DNA from: Gammaproteobacteria bacterium
GTDB lineage: Bacteria; Pseudomonadota; Gammaproteobacteria; JAAEPA01
Length of the DNA: 33,734 bases
Reading direction: 5' to 3'
Assembly (NCBI GenBank): GCA_024222475.1
Contig: JAAEPA010000406.1
Location: 1-33,734, forward strand
Shown here one piece after another: positions 1 through 10,503 of the stretch. Positions within the stretch are counted from its first letter, which is position 1; each line of letters opens with the position of its first letter. Both the position numbers and the translations under genes were made by a program. The notes under the pieces were generated by a model. That model did no database searches. It worked only from the letters and a program-made list of their open reading frames with translations, and had not been told where the DNA came from.

Positions 1-45
1 CGATCATTCGGCGCCAGTTAGGAAAGTTATTTCATTCGCATTCCT
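1..45. repeat. Partial copy of a dispersed intergenic repeat, second copy at 4958-5002
   Basis: cgatcattcggcgccagttaggaaagttatttcattcgcattcct matches 4958-5002 at 42/45 positions without gaps; cut by the window edge. Confidence 0.8.
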
Positions 46-55
46 AATATTCTGC

Positions 56-2770
56 TCAGGTCAATCGACCATGGCAATGTTTATATTTTTTACCGGAACC
101 ACATGGACAGGGCTCGTTGCGACCGATTTTTCGTTCTGAACGCCTGAACGGTTGCTCTTTCTTGGTCTCGCTCTGTTCCTGTGATCCGCTCAGGGCACTG
201 TGCGCCTCTTCATGTTGAAACTGCATCTCTTTGGGCTGCTGAGTCTGCTCCTCCATCTCCTGCAGTTGATCCTCAGATCGCACCTGGACCTTGGCCAGAA
301 TGGTCACGACATCATGTTTGATGCTGTCAAGCATCTGCTCAAACATCTCGAAGGCCTCGCGTTTGTACTCCTGTTTTGGATTCTTCTGCGCATACCCTCT
401 CAACCCAATGCCCTGGCGTAAATAATCCATGGCGGCCAGATGTTCTTTCCAATGATTATCCAGAATCTGCAACATGATGTCTTTTTCAAAGCGGCGCATC
501 ATTTCACTGCCGATCAGCTGCTCCTTTTGTTCATATACCTTATTGATCTGATCCTGTATACGATCACGTAACGATTCCTCATGCAGTGATTCGTCCTCTT
601 CGAGCCAACCCTTGATATCCAGACGCTGGCCGAACTCATGCTCGATTGCACCAATAACTCCCTCGATATCCCACTGTTCCTCAAGACTACCTGGAGGCAG
701 ATAAACGTTGATCACACCATTGACCACGTCTACGCGTATAGCTTGGATGCTGTCGGAAATATCATCGACCTCCATCAATTCATTACGTTGCTGATAGACC
801 ACCTTTCGCTGATCGTTAGCAACATCATCATATTCCAATAAATGCTTACGGATGTCGAAGTTATGGGCCTCAACCTTACGCTGTGCATTTGCGATGGCCT
901 TAGTTACCCAGGGGTGTTCTATCGATTCTCCTTCCTCCATACCCAGTTTTTGCATCAACCCCTTTACCCTTTCCGAGGCGAAGATACGCATGAGATTGTC
1001 CTCCAGCGACAAATAGAAGCGACTGGATCCGGGATCGCCCTGGCGCCCCGATCGACCGCGCAACTGATTATCGACCCGACGAGACTCGTGGCGCTCGGTG
1101 CCGATGATATGTAATCCTCCGGCGGCAACCACGGCCTCGTGGCGCTCCTGCCAGGATGCCTTGATCCCTTGTATCTTCTGCTCGTCCGCATCATCCGCCA
1201 ATAAGGCCAATTCGGTATCAAGCCCCCCCCCCAAAACGATGTCGGTACCACGGCCTGCCATATTGGTAGCGATCGTCACGGTACCGGATTGCCCTGCTTG
1301 GGTGATGATATGGGATTCCTTCTCATGCTGCTTTGCATTCAAGACCTGGTGCTTGATTTTATTTTTTCTGAGCAATTTGGCAAGATACTCGGAGGTTTCT
1401 ATGGAGGCCGTACCCACCAGCACCGGCTGCCCCCGGTCTATGCACTCTTTAATATTATCGATAATTGCATTGAACTTCTCACGCATACTAAGGTAGACCA
1501 GATCACCCATGTCGTCACGGACCATGCTCATATGGGTAGGTATCACCACCACCTCTAGACCATAGATCTGCTGAAACTCAAAGGCCTCGGTATCGGCCGT
1601 ACCGGTCATGCCCGAGAGCTTGTCGTATAATCTGAAGTAATTCTGAAAGGTGATCGAGGCCAGGGTCTGATTCTCCTGCTGTATCGATACACCCTCCTTG
1701 GCCTCTATCGCCTGATGCAAACCTTCGGACCAGCGCCGACCCGGCATGGTCCTGCCGGTAAACTCATCAACAATGACGATCTCCCGGTCGCGGATGATGT
1801 AATCGACATCCTTATGAAACAACACATGGGCCCGTAACGCGGCATTAAAATGATGCATCAATCCTATATTGGCAGCATCATAGAGACTATCACCCGATTG
1901 CAATAGTCCCGTTTCAAGCAGTAAATCTTCAACCTTCTGATGCCCTTGCTCGGTGAGATGGGCCTGCTTCGCCTTTTCATCCACACTGAAATCACCGGGA
2001 CCTTCCTCCTCCTGTTGGCGATCCAAACTGGGTATGAGTTTATCGATGACGGTATAAAGATCGGAACTCTCATTAGTGGGGCCGGAGATGATCAGAGGCG
2101 TACGCGCCTCATCGATGAGAATAGAATCCACCTCATCCACCACGGCAAAATGACATCCACGCTGCACCCGCCCTTCTACGCTGAACGCCATGTTGTCACG
2201 CAGATAGTCAAACCCGAATTCGTTGTTGGTCCCATAGGTGATATCAGCGGCATAGGCAGCTTGTTTTTCTGAATGATCCATGCCGGATATAATTACGCCT
2301 ACGGTCATGCCCAGAAAGCTATAGATCTTGCCCATCCAAGCGGCATCGCGTTGAGCAAGATAGTCATTGACCGTTACGATGTGTACACCCTTCGCTGTCA
2401 GGGCATTTAAATACACGGCCAGAGTGGCCACCAGCGTCTTACCCTCACCGGTACGCATCTCCGCGATCTTGCCATCGTTCAATACCATGCCACCAATAAG
2501 CTGAACATCAAAATGGCGCATCCCCAAGACCCTTTGACTGGCCTCTCTCACGGTAGCAAAGACCTCAGGCAAGAGGTCTGCCAAGGTTTGGCCCTGCTCC
2601 AACCGATTACGATACTCATTTGTTTTAGTTTTCAGCGCCTCATCCGTGAGCCCCTGCATCTGTTGTTCAAGGACATTTATGCGCCTTACCGTCTTACGAT
2701 AGGCCTTGAGCAAGCGTTCGTTACGACTGCCAAAGATTTTTCTAACTACTGCACTGACCATTGTAGACAT
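56..2770 (-). CDS. secA: Preprotein translocase subunit SecA
   Basis: 904 aa; [51 protein letters not shown]-terminal zinc-binding [19 protein letters not shown]. Confidence 0.98.
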   Translation of the reverse strand: MSTMVSAVVRKIFGSRNERLLKAYRKTVRRINVLEQQMQGLTDEALKTKTNEYRNRLEQGQTLADLLPEVFATVREASQRVLGMRHFDVQLIGGMVLNDGKIAEMRTGEGKTLVATLAVYLNALTAKGVHIVTVNDYLAQRDAAWMGKIYSFLGMTVGVIISGMDHSEKQAAYAADITYGTNNEFGFDYLRDNMAFSVEGRVQRGCHFAVVDEVDSILIDEARTPLIISGPTNESSDLYTVIDKLIPSLDRQQEEEGPGDFSVDEKAKQAHLTEQGHQKVEDLLLETGLLQSGDSLYDAANIGLMHHFNAALRAHVLFHKDVDYIIRDREIVIVDEFTGRTMPGRRWSEGLHQAIEAKEGVSIQQENQTLASITFQNYFRLYDKLSGMTGTADTEAFEFQQIYGLEVVVIPTHMSMVRDDMGDLVYLSMREKFNAIIDNIKECIDRGQPVLVGTASIETSEYLAKLLRKNKIKHQVLNAKQHEKESHIITQAGQSGTVTIATNMAGRGTDIVLGGGLDTELALLADDADEQKIQGIKASWQERHEAVVAAGGLHIIGTERHESRRVDNQLRGRSGRQGDPGSSRFYLSLEDNLMRIFASERVKGLMQKLGMEEGESIEHPWVTKAIANAQRKVEAHNFDIRKHLLEYDDVANDQRKVVYQQRNELMEVDDISDSIQAIRVDVVNGVINVYLPPGSLEEQWDIEGVIGAIEHEFGQRLDIKGWLEEDESLHEESLRDRIQDQINKVYEQKEQLIGSEMMRRFEKDIMLQILDNHWKEHLAAMDYLRQGIGLRGYAQKNPKQEYKREAFEMFEQMLDSIKHDVVTILAKVQVRSEDQLQEMEEQTQQPKEMQFQHEEAHSALSGSQEQSETKKEQPFRRSERKIGRNEPCPCGSGKKYKHCHGRLT

Positions 2771-2883
2771 TTGATTCTATCGAGTTTACGAACCACCAAT
2801 AATAACGCATTCAGGGGTCGATCAAAATGCGAGCTTTATACCCATGACGAATGAGTCGTAAAACAAATTTGAGACCAAGCGAA

Positions 2884-2967
2884 GAAGTGGCGTCAGGATG
2901 CGCCGCTAACGGACCTAAGGATGGAGAAGTAGCGCAAGGAGCTGCCGTTAACAGACCTAGAGATGGG
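2884..2967. repeat. Two tandem imperfect 42-bp repeats in the secA / M23 peptidase intergenic region
   Basis: Units 2884-2925 and 2926-2967 (gaagtggcg...gacctaaggatgga / gaagtagcg...gacctagagatggg), 30/42 identical. Confidence 0.75.
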
Positions 2968-3113
2968 ATTCTTACCCTGGCATCCAGAGCGGTATAGATC
3001 ACTTTACAGATCAATACCTTATACCCTTTCAGCACAGATACTGGCAGGATTTAGGCATCAGCGTTCAGGTAAACCACCAAATCTCGCCGCCCTAACTCAG
3101 CCGCTAAAGAATA

Positions 3114-4031
3114 CTATTTCGAAGCCCTGATGAATTTGTAGGGATTGATCTTCTTGCCTTTTCTTATGACCTCTAAATGAACGTGGGGTCCCGTGGAGCG
3201 CCCAGTGCTACCCATTTTTGCGATAACCTGCCCTTTTTTAACAATACTGCCGATCTCAACCTCTACCACCTTATTATGCCCATAGCGGGTAACAAGCCGA
3301 TTTCCGTGATCGATTTCCACGAGATTGCCATATCCAGAGCGCTTACCGGCCCAAGTCACGACTCCTCCGGCAACCGCGATGACATCAGATCCCGCCTTGC
3401 CGGCAAAATCCACTCCTTTATGAAACTCGGAGTCGCCACTAAACGGATTTTTGCGTTTCCCATAGTTTGAAGAGATCCATCCCTTCTTAATCGGCCACCC
3501 AGCCGGAAAGACCTCTTCTTCCAGATTCTGCGACATGATGAGGCGGTCTAAAACACGCAATTGAGATTCACGCTGTTCCAGTTCTGCCGCCAGCCCCTCC
3601 AAGACACTGCTGTAATCCTGTGGATTACCGAAGGCTCGGGCACCCGTTTGATTCGGTCCCCCTACGCCGGGAACCGAGTTGAAGTCAAACTCATCCTCAT
3701 CCAAGCCAGCTATTTTGACCAATCTTGAACCCAGTGCATCCAAGCGATTGATGTGCGCCTGGAATATACCAAGACGCAGCACCAGTGCGTCCACATGGGC
3801 ACTCGCCAAATCACGAGTAATTTCAATCTGCTGCTGGCGAGCGCGGACATCTTGTTGCTTACTCTGAGCCAAGGTTTCGGTCCCATGGATACTCCCCAAG
3901 TGATATCCTAAGCCCAGCGGCATTGCACCTAACACCATAATAACCAACACGCTCAACACAAAATGGTACCAACGGCTCCATTGGATACTATACGCGCTAG
4001 TATTTTTTCTCGGAAATACAATAATATTCAT
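3114..4031 (-). CDS. M23 family metallopeptidase (LytM/peptidase M23 domain, N-terminal TM segment)
   Basis: 305 aa; FHKGVDFAGKAGSDVIAVAGGVVTWAGKRSGYGNLVEIDHGNRLVTRYGHN...GPHVHLEVIRKGKKINPYKFI; located between dciA and secA as in Pseudomonas. Confidence 0.93.
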   Translation of the reverse strand: MNIIVFPRKNTSAYSIQWSRWYHFVLSVLVIMVLGAMPLGLGYHLGSIHGTETLAQSKQQDVRARQQQIEITRDLASAHVDALVLRLGIFQAHINRLDALGSRLVKIAGLDEDEFDFNSVPGVGGPNQTGARAFGNPQDYSSVLEGLAAELEQRESQLRVLDRLIMSQNLEEEVFPAGWPIKKGWISSNYGKRKNPFSGDSEFHKGVDFAGKAGSDVIAVAGGVVTWAGKRSGYGNLVEIDHGNRLVTRYGHNKVVEVEIGSIVKKGQVIAKMGSTGRSTGPHVHLEVIRKGKKINPYKFIRASK

Positions 4032-4169
4032 AAATAGCCGCCAGTTCGCGCCCTAAACCCGTGATTACATTAAGTTTTTATAGCCATCTTACTGTTAGCG
4101 AAATACATGGTAACATTGAATACCTAGGTTCCGGCAAGAATCCGTCAAACCCAGTCTTGAAAATCTCAA

Positions 4170-4592
4170 ATGCAACAAATAAACCGATACTTAGACAAGG
4201 ACCTCATCAGACAGGCCCAGTTTCTACATGTCTTGACTGAGAGTTTACGATCTAGACTGCCTATCACAGTTGGTGCACATTGCTGGGCCGGCGGGATTCG
4301 CGACAACACCTTGATAGTGATAACCGACAGCGCAAATTGGACCATCCCTATCCGCTATCAGCAGTATGAACTACTAAAGCAAATCAACAGCGAGCTCCAG
4401 AAGAACCTGAAGCGGGTAAAAATAAAAGTGGCTAATATAGCATACCAGCGTGAAAAGCCGGCTAACAGACCAAGCATTTCAGAGCAAAGTGCTCAACATC
4501 TCGCCTCAATCGCCTCTACCATGCAGGACTCGGGTTTAAAATCGGCCTTATTGCGCCTCTCCAAACGCAGCAAACCTCAGGGCTTTGAATAA
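4170..4592 (+). CDS. dciA: DUF721/DciA family protein (probable replicative helicase loader)
   Basis: 140 aa with DUF721-like pattern (LRSRLPITVGAHCWAGGIRDNTLIVITDSANWTIPIRYQQYELLKQIN); synteny next to lpxC/M23/secA. Confidence 0.75.
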   Translation: MQQINRYLDKDLIRQAQFLHVLTESLRSRLPITVGAHCWAGGIRDNTLIVITDSANWTIPIRYQQYELLKQINSELQKNLKRVKIKVANIAYQREKPANRPSISEQSAQHLASIASTMQDSGLKSALLRLSKRSKPQGFE

Positions 4593-4883
4593 ATCGAAAT
4601 CCACTGCGGCGACCCTTGAAAGCACCTGACTAAGTTGTAACACAGCCAATATACGGTCATTTATTTCAATGAACTCCCAAACTATTGGCTGCGCCACACC
4701 TTGCCAGCTACTATCAGTAGCAGCCTCGCCACAATTTAAATTTATTCACTGGCTCTCAGCGATGGCTCTCTACTTTATCGGTGACAACACATGAAACCTG
4801 AACAGACCATCCATTCCCAGAGCATGGTAGCTCATGCAACCTTAGAAATGCTACTGAAATAACCTCCCTATCTGACTTGCCTT

Positions 4884-5002
4884 ATCGTCCGTCTTCGGCG
4901 TTGCGACAACAGTTACGTAGCAAAGCTATGCGCCTGTTGTCGCGCCTTGAATACGAACGATCATGCGGCGCCAGTTAGGGAAGTTATTTAATTCGCATTC
5001 CT
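4884..5002. repeat. Long imperfect palindromic (REP-like) repeat between convergent dciA and lpxC
   Basis: gcgacaacag (4903-4912) pairs with ctgttgtcgc (4934-4943); inner cgtagc-aaa-gctatg (4916-4930); outer arms tcgtccgtcttcggcg / cgccttgaatacgaacga; 3' part 4958-5002 repeats window positions 1-45. Confidence 0.8.
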
Positions 5003-5071
5003 TAGGAATCAGGCGTAAAACTTATTGCGAAAAAATCAGTTGATTAAGGATGAACGACGGATCGAGATAAT

Positions 5072-5992
5072 TCAGACCTCCGCAACTCCTAGTGCAGTAC
5101 CGTACAAGACAGGGGTTCGATGCGAGTCGCCTTCGAAGGTTACTTCCTCCCAAGCATCTCGGGTAGCAATAAGTTTACGCAGTAGATGATTATTCATATC
5201 ATGGCCAGACTTATACCCTAGAAAGGCTCCTATCAGGCCATGCCCCAAAAGGTAAAGATCACCGATAGCATCGAGTATCTTATGTTTGACAAATTCGTCT
5301 TCGTATCGTAGCCCATCCTCGTTTAAGACCCGATAGTCATCGACGACCACGACATTGTCCAAACTACCTCCAAGCGCTAGATTGTTATCACGAAGCATCT
5401 CTACATCCCTCATAAAACCGAAGGTCCTTGCCCGACTGACCTCTTTGACGTAAGAGGTTTGTGAAAAATCAATCTCTATATGCTGGCGGCGATCCTTGAA
5501 AACAGGATGATTGAAATCGATAGTAAATCCCACTTTGAAACCATCAAAAGGTTCGAAGCGAGCCCATTTTTCACCATCCTGAATCTGCAGTGCCTTCTTG
5601 ATTCTTACGTAGCGCTTTGGGGCCTCCTGCTCTACGATACCCGCTGATTGGATTAAAAATACAAAAGGACCTGCGCTGCCATCCATGATCGGAACCTCCG
5701 ATGCGCTAAGATCGATATACACATTATCGACCCCCAACCCGGCAATCGCCGACAATAGATGCTCAACGGTCGATATCCTAACCGGCCCCTGAACCAATGT
5801 CGTGGATAAGCGGGTATCACCAACGTTTTCTGGGTGTGCTTTTAACTCAACAACAGGCTCTAGGTCCGTTCGTCGGAAAACCACGCCTACATCTACGCCG
5901 GCAGGCTTCAATGTCAGGTAGATCTTCTCTCCGGTATGCAAACCGACACCCGTAGCCCTTATGGTGTTTTTCAGTGTTCTTTGTCTAATCAC
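5072..5992 (-). CDS. lpxC: UDP-3-O-acyl-N-acetylglucosamine deacetylase
   Basis: 306 aa; [54 protein letters not shown]. Confidence 0.97.
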   Translation of the reverse strand: MIRQRTLKNTIRATGVGLHTGEKIYLTLKPAGVDVGVVFRRTDLEPVVELKAHPENVGDTRLSTTLVQGPVRISTVEHLLSAIAGLGVDNVYIDLSASEVPIMDGSAGPFVFLIQSAGIVEQEAPKRYVRIKKALQIQDGEKWARFEPFDGFKVGFTIDFNHPVFKDRRQHIEIDFSQTSYVKEVSRARTFGFMRDVEMLRDNNLALGGSLDNVVVVDDYRVLNEDGLRYEDEFVKHKILDAIGDLYLLGHGLIGAFLGYKSGHDMNNHLLRKLIATRDAWEEVTFEGDSHRTPVLYGTALGVAEV

Positions 5993-6030
5993 GATTTCAT
6001 TTCTTTAACAGCAGAGTTAATACCTTACCC

Positions 6031-6195
6031 GTAACCGTTCACAAGTATCGTCATTCCGGCGTGGATTGCTGGGATAAGAATACCATGGATGGTAATCTTA
6101 ACCATTCGCCAATCCTATAGCTGCCTCTCCCTGGCACTGGATCCCGGCTTCCATGCCGGGATGACGGTATTTCCGTATATCCCGTGAACGGTTAC
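6031..6195. repeat. MITE-like/palindromic element with terminal inverted repeats between ftsZ and lpxC
   Basis: gtaaccgttcac (6031-6042) is the exact reverse complement of gtgaacggttac (6184-6195); cgtcattccggc (6049-6060) pairs with gccgggatgacg (6155-6166) with one mismatch. Confidence 0.75.
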
Positions 6196-6262
6196 CCTTA
6201 TCTCTAAGAATGCAGACGAAGCAATTAACAACTGGCACCGAATAATCGCTCCTATTCTAAGA

Positions 6263-6312
6263 GCCTGCCGGGCTTAAGGTCAATCTACTGCAGAAAAACC
6301 AAATTTGGACAG
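6263..6312. repeat. Dispersed 50-bp repeat, copy 1 (copy 2 at 30926-30975)
   Basis: gcctgccgggcttaaggtcaatctactgcagaaaaaccaaatttggacag; 36/50 ungapped identity to the second copy. Confidence 0.7.
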
Positions 6313-6339
6313 CCTCTGGCTACTCAACAAATGCCAGAC

Positions 6340-7494
6340 CTAATCGGCCTGCTTGCGCAAAAATGCCGGGATATCCAAATAGTCCAAATCGTACTCACCA
6401 CGCGCATTACCTCTTTTGCGCTCGGTACCCGTGCGCCGTATAGCCGGTGAATGCTCTACTTTTGAAGCAGCCACATTCCTGTCAGACTCCTGCTGAACCA
6501 ATCTTACCGGGCTCTTTTCCTGAGCACTCGTTTCGGCACCCAAACCAGTCGCTACCAAGGTAACACGCAGCGGATCGTCTGCGGTGAATTCAGGATCGAT
6601 AACCGTCCCCACCACCACCGTGGCCTCATCCGAAGCCAAGTCCTTAATGGCATTGCCCACCTCATCGAACTCACCGATGGTCAGATCCATGCCTGCCGTG
6701 ATATTGACTAGGATACCTCGCGCACCAGAGATATTGACATCTTCCAGCAGCGGACTGGCAATCGCAGCCTCCGCGGCCTCTCGAGCCCGATCCGCCCCAG
6801 TAGAGGCACCGGACCCCATCATCGCCATCCCCATCTCTGACATGACCGTACGCACATCCGCAAAGTCTACGTTGATCAGGCCAGGTCGGGTGATGAGTTC
6901 GGCGATACCTTGAACGGCCCCCAGTAACACATTATTGGCTTCCCGGAAGGCATCCAATAGATTTGCGTCTTTACCTAATACAGCGAGCAGCTTTTCATTT
7001 GGAATGGTAATCAGTGAATCCACATGTTTAGAGAGCTCCTCCACCCCCTGAGCAGCAACCTGGCGTCGCTTGGTACCCTCAAACGGAAACGGCTTAGTCA
7101 CGACGGCCACCGTTAAGATACCCAACTCCTTGGCCACTTCCGCAACCACCGGAGCCGCTCCAGTGCCCGTACCGCCACCCATTCCAGCGGTAATGAACAA
7201 CATATCCGCGCCTTCGATCACCTCGTGGATGCGCTCTCGGTCCTCCAAGGCCGCTTCGCGTCCAATCATCGGATTGGAACCCGCACCTAGACCTTTGGTA
7301 ATTGAACTGCCTAGTTGCAACACCGTTTTTGCGTTGGTGCTTCTCAAGGCCTGTGAATCGGTGTTGGCGCAGATAAAATCCACACCCTCGATTTCGGCGG
7401 CAGCCATATGCTGGACGGCATTACCACCTCCACCACCGATGCCGATAACCCTGATAACCGCACTTTGAATGGATGAATCCATCAGCTCAAACAT
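6340..7494 (-). CDS. ftsZ: Cell division protein FtsZ
   Basis: 384 aa; [20 protein letters not shown] tubulin signature, C-terminal peptide [14 protein letters not shown]. Confidence 0.98.
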   Translation of the reverse strand: MFELMDSSIQSAVIRVIGIGGGGGNAVQHMAAAEIEGVDFICANTDSQALRSTNAKTVLQLGSSITKGLGAGSNPMIGREAALEDRERIHEVIEGADMLFITAGMGGGTGTGAAPVVAEVAKELGILTVAVVTKPFPFEGTKRRQVAAQGVEELSKHVDSLITIPNEKLLAVLGKDANLLDAFREANNVLLGAVQGIAELITRPGLINVDFADVRTVMSEMGMAMMGSGASTGADRAREAAEAAIASPLLEDVNISGARGILVNITAGMDLTIGEFDEVGNAIKDLASDEATVVVGTVIDPEFTADDPLRVTLVATGLGAETSAQEKSPVRLVQQESDRNVAASKVEHSPAIRRTGTERKRGNARGEYDLDYLDIPAFLRKQAD

Positions 7495-7533
7495 GATACA
7501 TCTCTCCTATGATAGCTACTCACACACTGCCCA

Positions 7534-8769
7534 TCAAAAATTTCCCTGAAACCAACTTTTCATCCGTCTCCATACGGACGCAAACCCTTTATCCACCAAC
7601 TTGTCACTGTCGCCGAGCTGGCGATTGTGATGTCCAAATAGCAGCAATCCAACGCCGGTAGCATGAATCGGGTTGCGAATCACATCGACCAGCCCGGTAA
7701 CGTATTGCGGATAACCCAGCCTCACCGGCATATGAAATACCTCTTCAGCCAACTCGATGGCCCCCTCCATTTTGGCACTTCCTCCAGTGAGCACTACCCC
7801 AGCGGCGGCCAGCTCCTCGAAGCCACTACGGCGCAGCTCAGCCAGCACCAAGGAGAGCAATTCTTCGTATCTTGGTTCGACAACCTCAGCAAGGGTCTGC
7901 CGGGAGAGTCTACGCGCGGGCCGATCACCGACACTTGGCACCTCGATGGACTCTTCTGGATTGGCCAGTTGCCGTAGCGCACAGGCATATTTAATTTTTA
8001 TTTCCTCGGCGTGCTGGGTTGGCGTACGTAATGCCACGGCGATATCATTAGTCACCTGGTCCCCCGCGATGGGGATGACGGCGGTATGACGAATAGCACC
8101 CTCGGAGAATACCGCAATGTCGGTAGTACCGCCGCCGATATCCACCAGACACACACCTAATTCTTTTTCGTCTTCGTTGAGCACCGAATAACTGGAAGCC
8201 AGCTGTTCGAGGATAATGTCGTCAACCTCTAGACCACAGCGGCGCACACATTTAACGATGTTTTGGGCGGCACTAACGGCACCCGCAACCAGATGCACTC
8301 TCGCCTCCAAACGCACACCGAACATTCCCACGGGTTCACGAATACCTTCCTGCGTATCGATGATGAATTCTTGAGGCAGAACATGTAGGATCTTCTGATC
8401 CGCAGGAATCGCCACGGCCCGTGCCGCATCGATCACCCTATCGACATCACCTGCCACCACTTCGCGGTCTTTTATAGCCACGATACCGTGAGAGTTGAGA
8501 CTGCGAACATGGTTGCCGGCAATCCCGGCATAGACTGAATGTATTTGGCAACCCGCCATCAATTCAGCCTCTTCCACCGCCCGTTGAATCGACTGCACAG
8601 TCGACTCAATGTTGACTACCACCCCTTTTTTTAATCCTCGTGATGGATGGCTCCCGATACCTATGATCTCAATATCGTTGTCATCATTGACCTCACCAAC
8701 GATCGCCACGACCTTCGACGTGCCAATATCGAGCCCCACGATCATCCCTTTATCAGATTTCCTACTCAT
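7534..8769 (-). CDS. ftsA: Cell division protein FtsA
   Basis: 411 aa; MIVGLDIGTSKVVAIVGEV, LVDIGGGTTDIAVFSEGAIRHTAVIPIAGDQVTNDIA, C-terminal amphipathic tail WRRMKSWFQ. Confidence 0.98.
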   Translation of the reverse strand: MSRKSDKGMIVGLDIGTSKVVAIVGEVNDDNDIEIIGIGSHPSRGLKKGVVVNIESTVQSIQRAVEEAELMAGCQIHSVYAGIAGNHVRSLNSHGIVAIKDREVVAGDVDRVIDAARAVAIPADQKILHVLPQEFIIDTQEGIREPVGMFGVRLEARVHLVAGAVSAAQNIVKCVRRCGLEVDDIILEQLASSYSVLNEDEKELGVCLVDIGGGTTDIAVFSEGAIRHTAVIPIAGDQVTNDIAVALRTPTQHAEEIKIKYACALRQLANPEESIEVPSVGDRPARRLSRQTLAEVVEPRYEELLSLVLAELRRSGFEELAAAGVVLTGGSAKMEGAIELAEEVFHMPVRLGYPQYVTGLVDVIRNPIHATGVGLLLFGHHNRQLGDSDKLVDKGFASVWRRMKSWFQGNF

Positions 8770-8798
8770 TATTTATTCACTGCCCCGCTTTGGCTTAT

Positions 8799-9551
8799 CT
8801 AATTTTCCTTATTGCTTTTCCATGCCACCGAAAACCCATGGGTGTAGCGCAGATCGATACTGGCAATTTCCGTGGCCCTAGGTGCCAGCACCTCTGGATA
8901 GATTTGGATAAAACGCTGCAAACGCCTCCCCGTTGCTCCATGACCTAACGCCACTCTAATGCCATTGGCCATTAACAGGTGCCAGGCGCGGCGCTCATCT
9001 TGGATCAGAGCGTATAATCGGAGTTCCGCACTAGACAACTGTCCGTAGAAATGTCGAAACGTCGTTATAAGCTCCCTGCCCCGTCCTTCAGGGCCGTATA
9101 AAACAGGGAGATGCCGTTCATCCTGCTTTTCCTGTGGGTAAAACACCTCACCACGTGGATTCAACATTGCGCTGTCTCCCCAAAGGGCCACCGCATGCTG
9201 TTCGGTTACTTTGACCAACAATGTATCGGGCCATTGACGCCGTACCGATGCCGTATCAACCCACGGCAAGGACTCCAAAGACTGCTCGATGGCCTTCAGG
9301 TCTACATTAAAAAAACCTCCCCGCAGCTTGGATGACACCTTTTGTCGCAGTTCATCCGGCTCCAAATGCTGCAATCGGCTTACAAAATGAACCTTTCGCA
9401 CCGGCAGGGTTTCCGGCAACCATAGTTTATAGATACCTGCAACCAACAAGCTCAGTGCAGCTACCACAACTAGAATCTCCATAACGTCGGGTACGGACAG
9501 CCGTCGCTTGCGTATCTTACGCGTTGCCCCTGTCCGTCTGCGTATTGCCAT
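8799..9551 (-). CDS. ftsQ: Cell division protein FtsQ
   Basis: 250 aa; single TM, POTRA-like VRKVHFVSRLQHLEPDELRQ, PWVDTASVRRQWPDTLLVKVTEQHAVALWG. Confidence 0.93.
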   Translation of the reverse strand: MAIRRRTGATRKIRKRRLSVPDVMEILVVVAALSLLVAGIYKLWLPETLPVRKVHFVSRLQHLEPDELRQKVSSKLRGGFFNVDLKAIEQSLESLPWVDTASVRRQWPDTLLVKVTEQHAVALWGDSAMLNPRGEVFYPQEKQDERHLPVLYGPEGRGRELITTFRHFYGQLSSAELRLYALIQDERRAWHLLMANGIRVALGHGATGRRLQRFIQIYPEVLAPRATEIASIDLRYTHGFSVAWKSNKEN

Positions 9552-9570
9552 GAATAGTTACCCCCGGTGT

Positions 9571-10503
9571 TCATACCGGCGCCTCACAACCCTCTAAGAT
9601 ACGTAACACCAGGTCTTCGAATGTGATCCCGGCAGCTGCCGCGGCCATGGGTACCAAACTGTGGTCGGTCATACCAGGTATGGTGTTAACCTCAATCAAC
9701 CAAGGATGGGCCTGCTCATCCAGCATCAGATCAACACGTCCCCAGCCCCGAGCACCAGTCACTGCGAAAGCCGTTTTCGCAAGACCCTGTAAGGATTTCT
9801 CTTGGTCCCGCGGCAATCCGCAGGGGCAATGGTATTGGGTATCTGAAGCATTGTATTTCGCCTCGAAATCATAAAATGTTCGAGGGGTTTCGAGCCGAAT
9901 GGTGGGTAGCGCCCGTTCACCCAGAATAGCCACCGTATACTCCTCACCGACGATCCAGCGCTCTGCAATCACTTGGCCTTCATACTGCCGCGCCTTGTTC
10001 CAGGCATCAGGTAAATGTTCCGCCGTCTCCACTTTGGTCATGCCAATGCTGGAACCCTCCAATACCGGCTTTACAATGACCGGCATCCCTAGTTGCGCAA
10101 CCACCGCATCGGGATCAAACCCCTTTTCCAGCAACATAAATGGTGGCGTTGGCAGTTCGGCGCCTAGCCACAATCGTTTGGTCATCAGTTTGTTCATGCA
10201 CAGTGCCGAAGCCAGTACCCCACTGCCGGTATAGGGTAGATCAAGCAGCTCCAGCAGGGCTTGAATGACACCATCCTCCCCGCCCCGTCCATGTAGGGCG
10301 ATAAAGGCCCGCACGAAACCGCGCCCGGTGAGCTGACCTAGAACCTCGCGATCCACGTCGATACCCTCAGCATCGATATTCTGAGATCGCAACGCCGCCA
10401 GAATGGCCTTTCCCGTCTTGAACGAGATATCCCTCTCCGCCGACCATCCGCCCATGAGTACGGCCACCTTTCCAAATCGCGCACCGCTGGAATGGCAGTT
10501 CAC
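9571..10503 (-). CDS. ddl: D-alanine--D-alanine ligase
   Basis: 310 aa; VAVLMGGWSAERDISFKTG, ALHGRGGEDGVIQALLELLDLPYTGSGVLASALCMNK, EVNTIPGMTDHSLVP. Confidence 0.96.
   Translation of the reverse strand: MNCHSSGARFGKVAVLMGGWSAERDISFKTGKAILAALRSQNIDAEGIDVDREVLGQLTGRGFVRAFIALHGRGGEDGVIQALLELLDLPYTGSGVLASALCMNKLMTKRLWLGAELPTPPFMLLEKGFDPDAVVAQLGMPVIVKPVLEGSSIGMTKVETAEHLPDAWNKARQYEGQVIAERWIVGEEYTVAILGERALPTIRLETPRTFYDFEAKYNASDTQYHCPCGLPRDQEKSLQGLAKTAFAVTGARGWGRVDLMLDEQAHPWLIEVNTIPGMTDHSLVPMAAAAAGITFEDLVLRILEGCEAPV

Noticed and set aside
1225-1240. Poly-C run in secA as a possible frameshift or phase-variation tract
   Set aside because: The secA frame is intact through VLGGGLDTE, and a 9-10 C run coding Gly codons is not sufficient evidence for phase variation.
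1098-1496. 132-aa plus-strand ORF antisense to secA (also 1940-2272, 842-1114)
   Set aside because: Overlaps conserved SecA coding sequence; no homology signature.
7070-7468. 132-aa and similar plus-strand ORFs antisense to ftsZ/ftsA (6584-6913, 7663-8089)
   Set aside because: Antisense shadows of ftsZ/ftsA with low-complexity composition and no domain signature.
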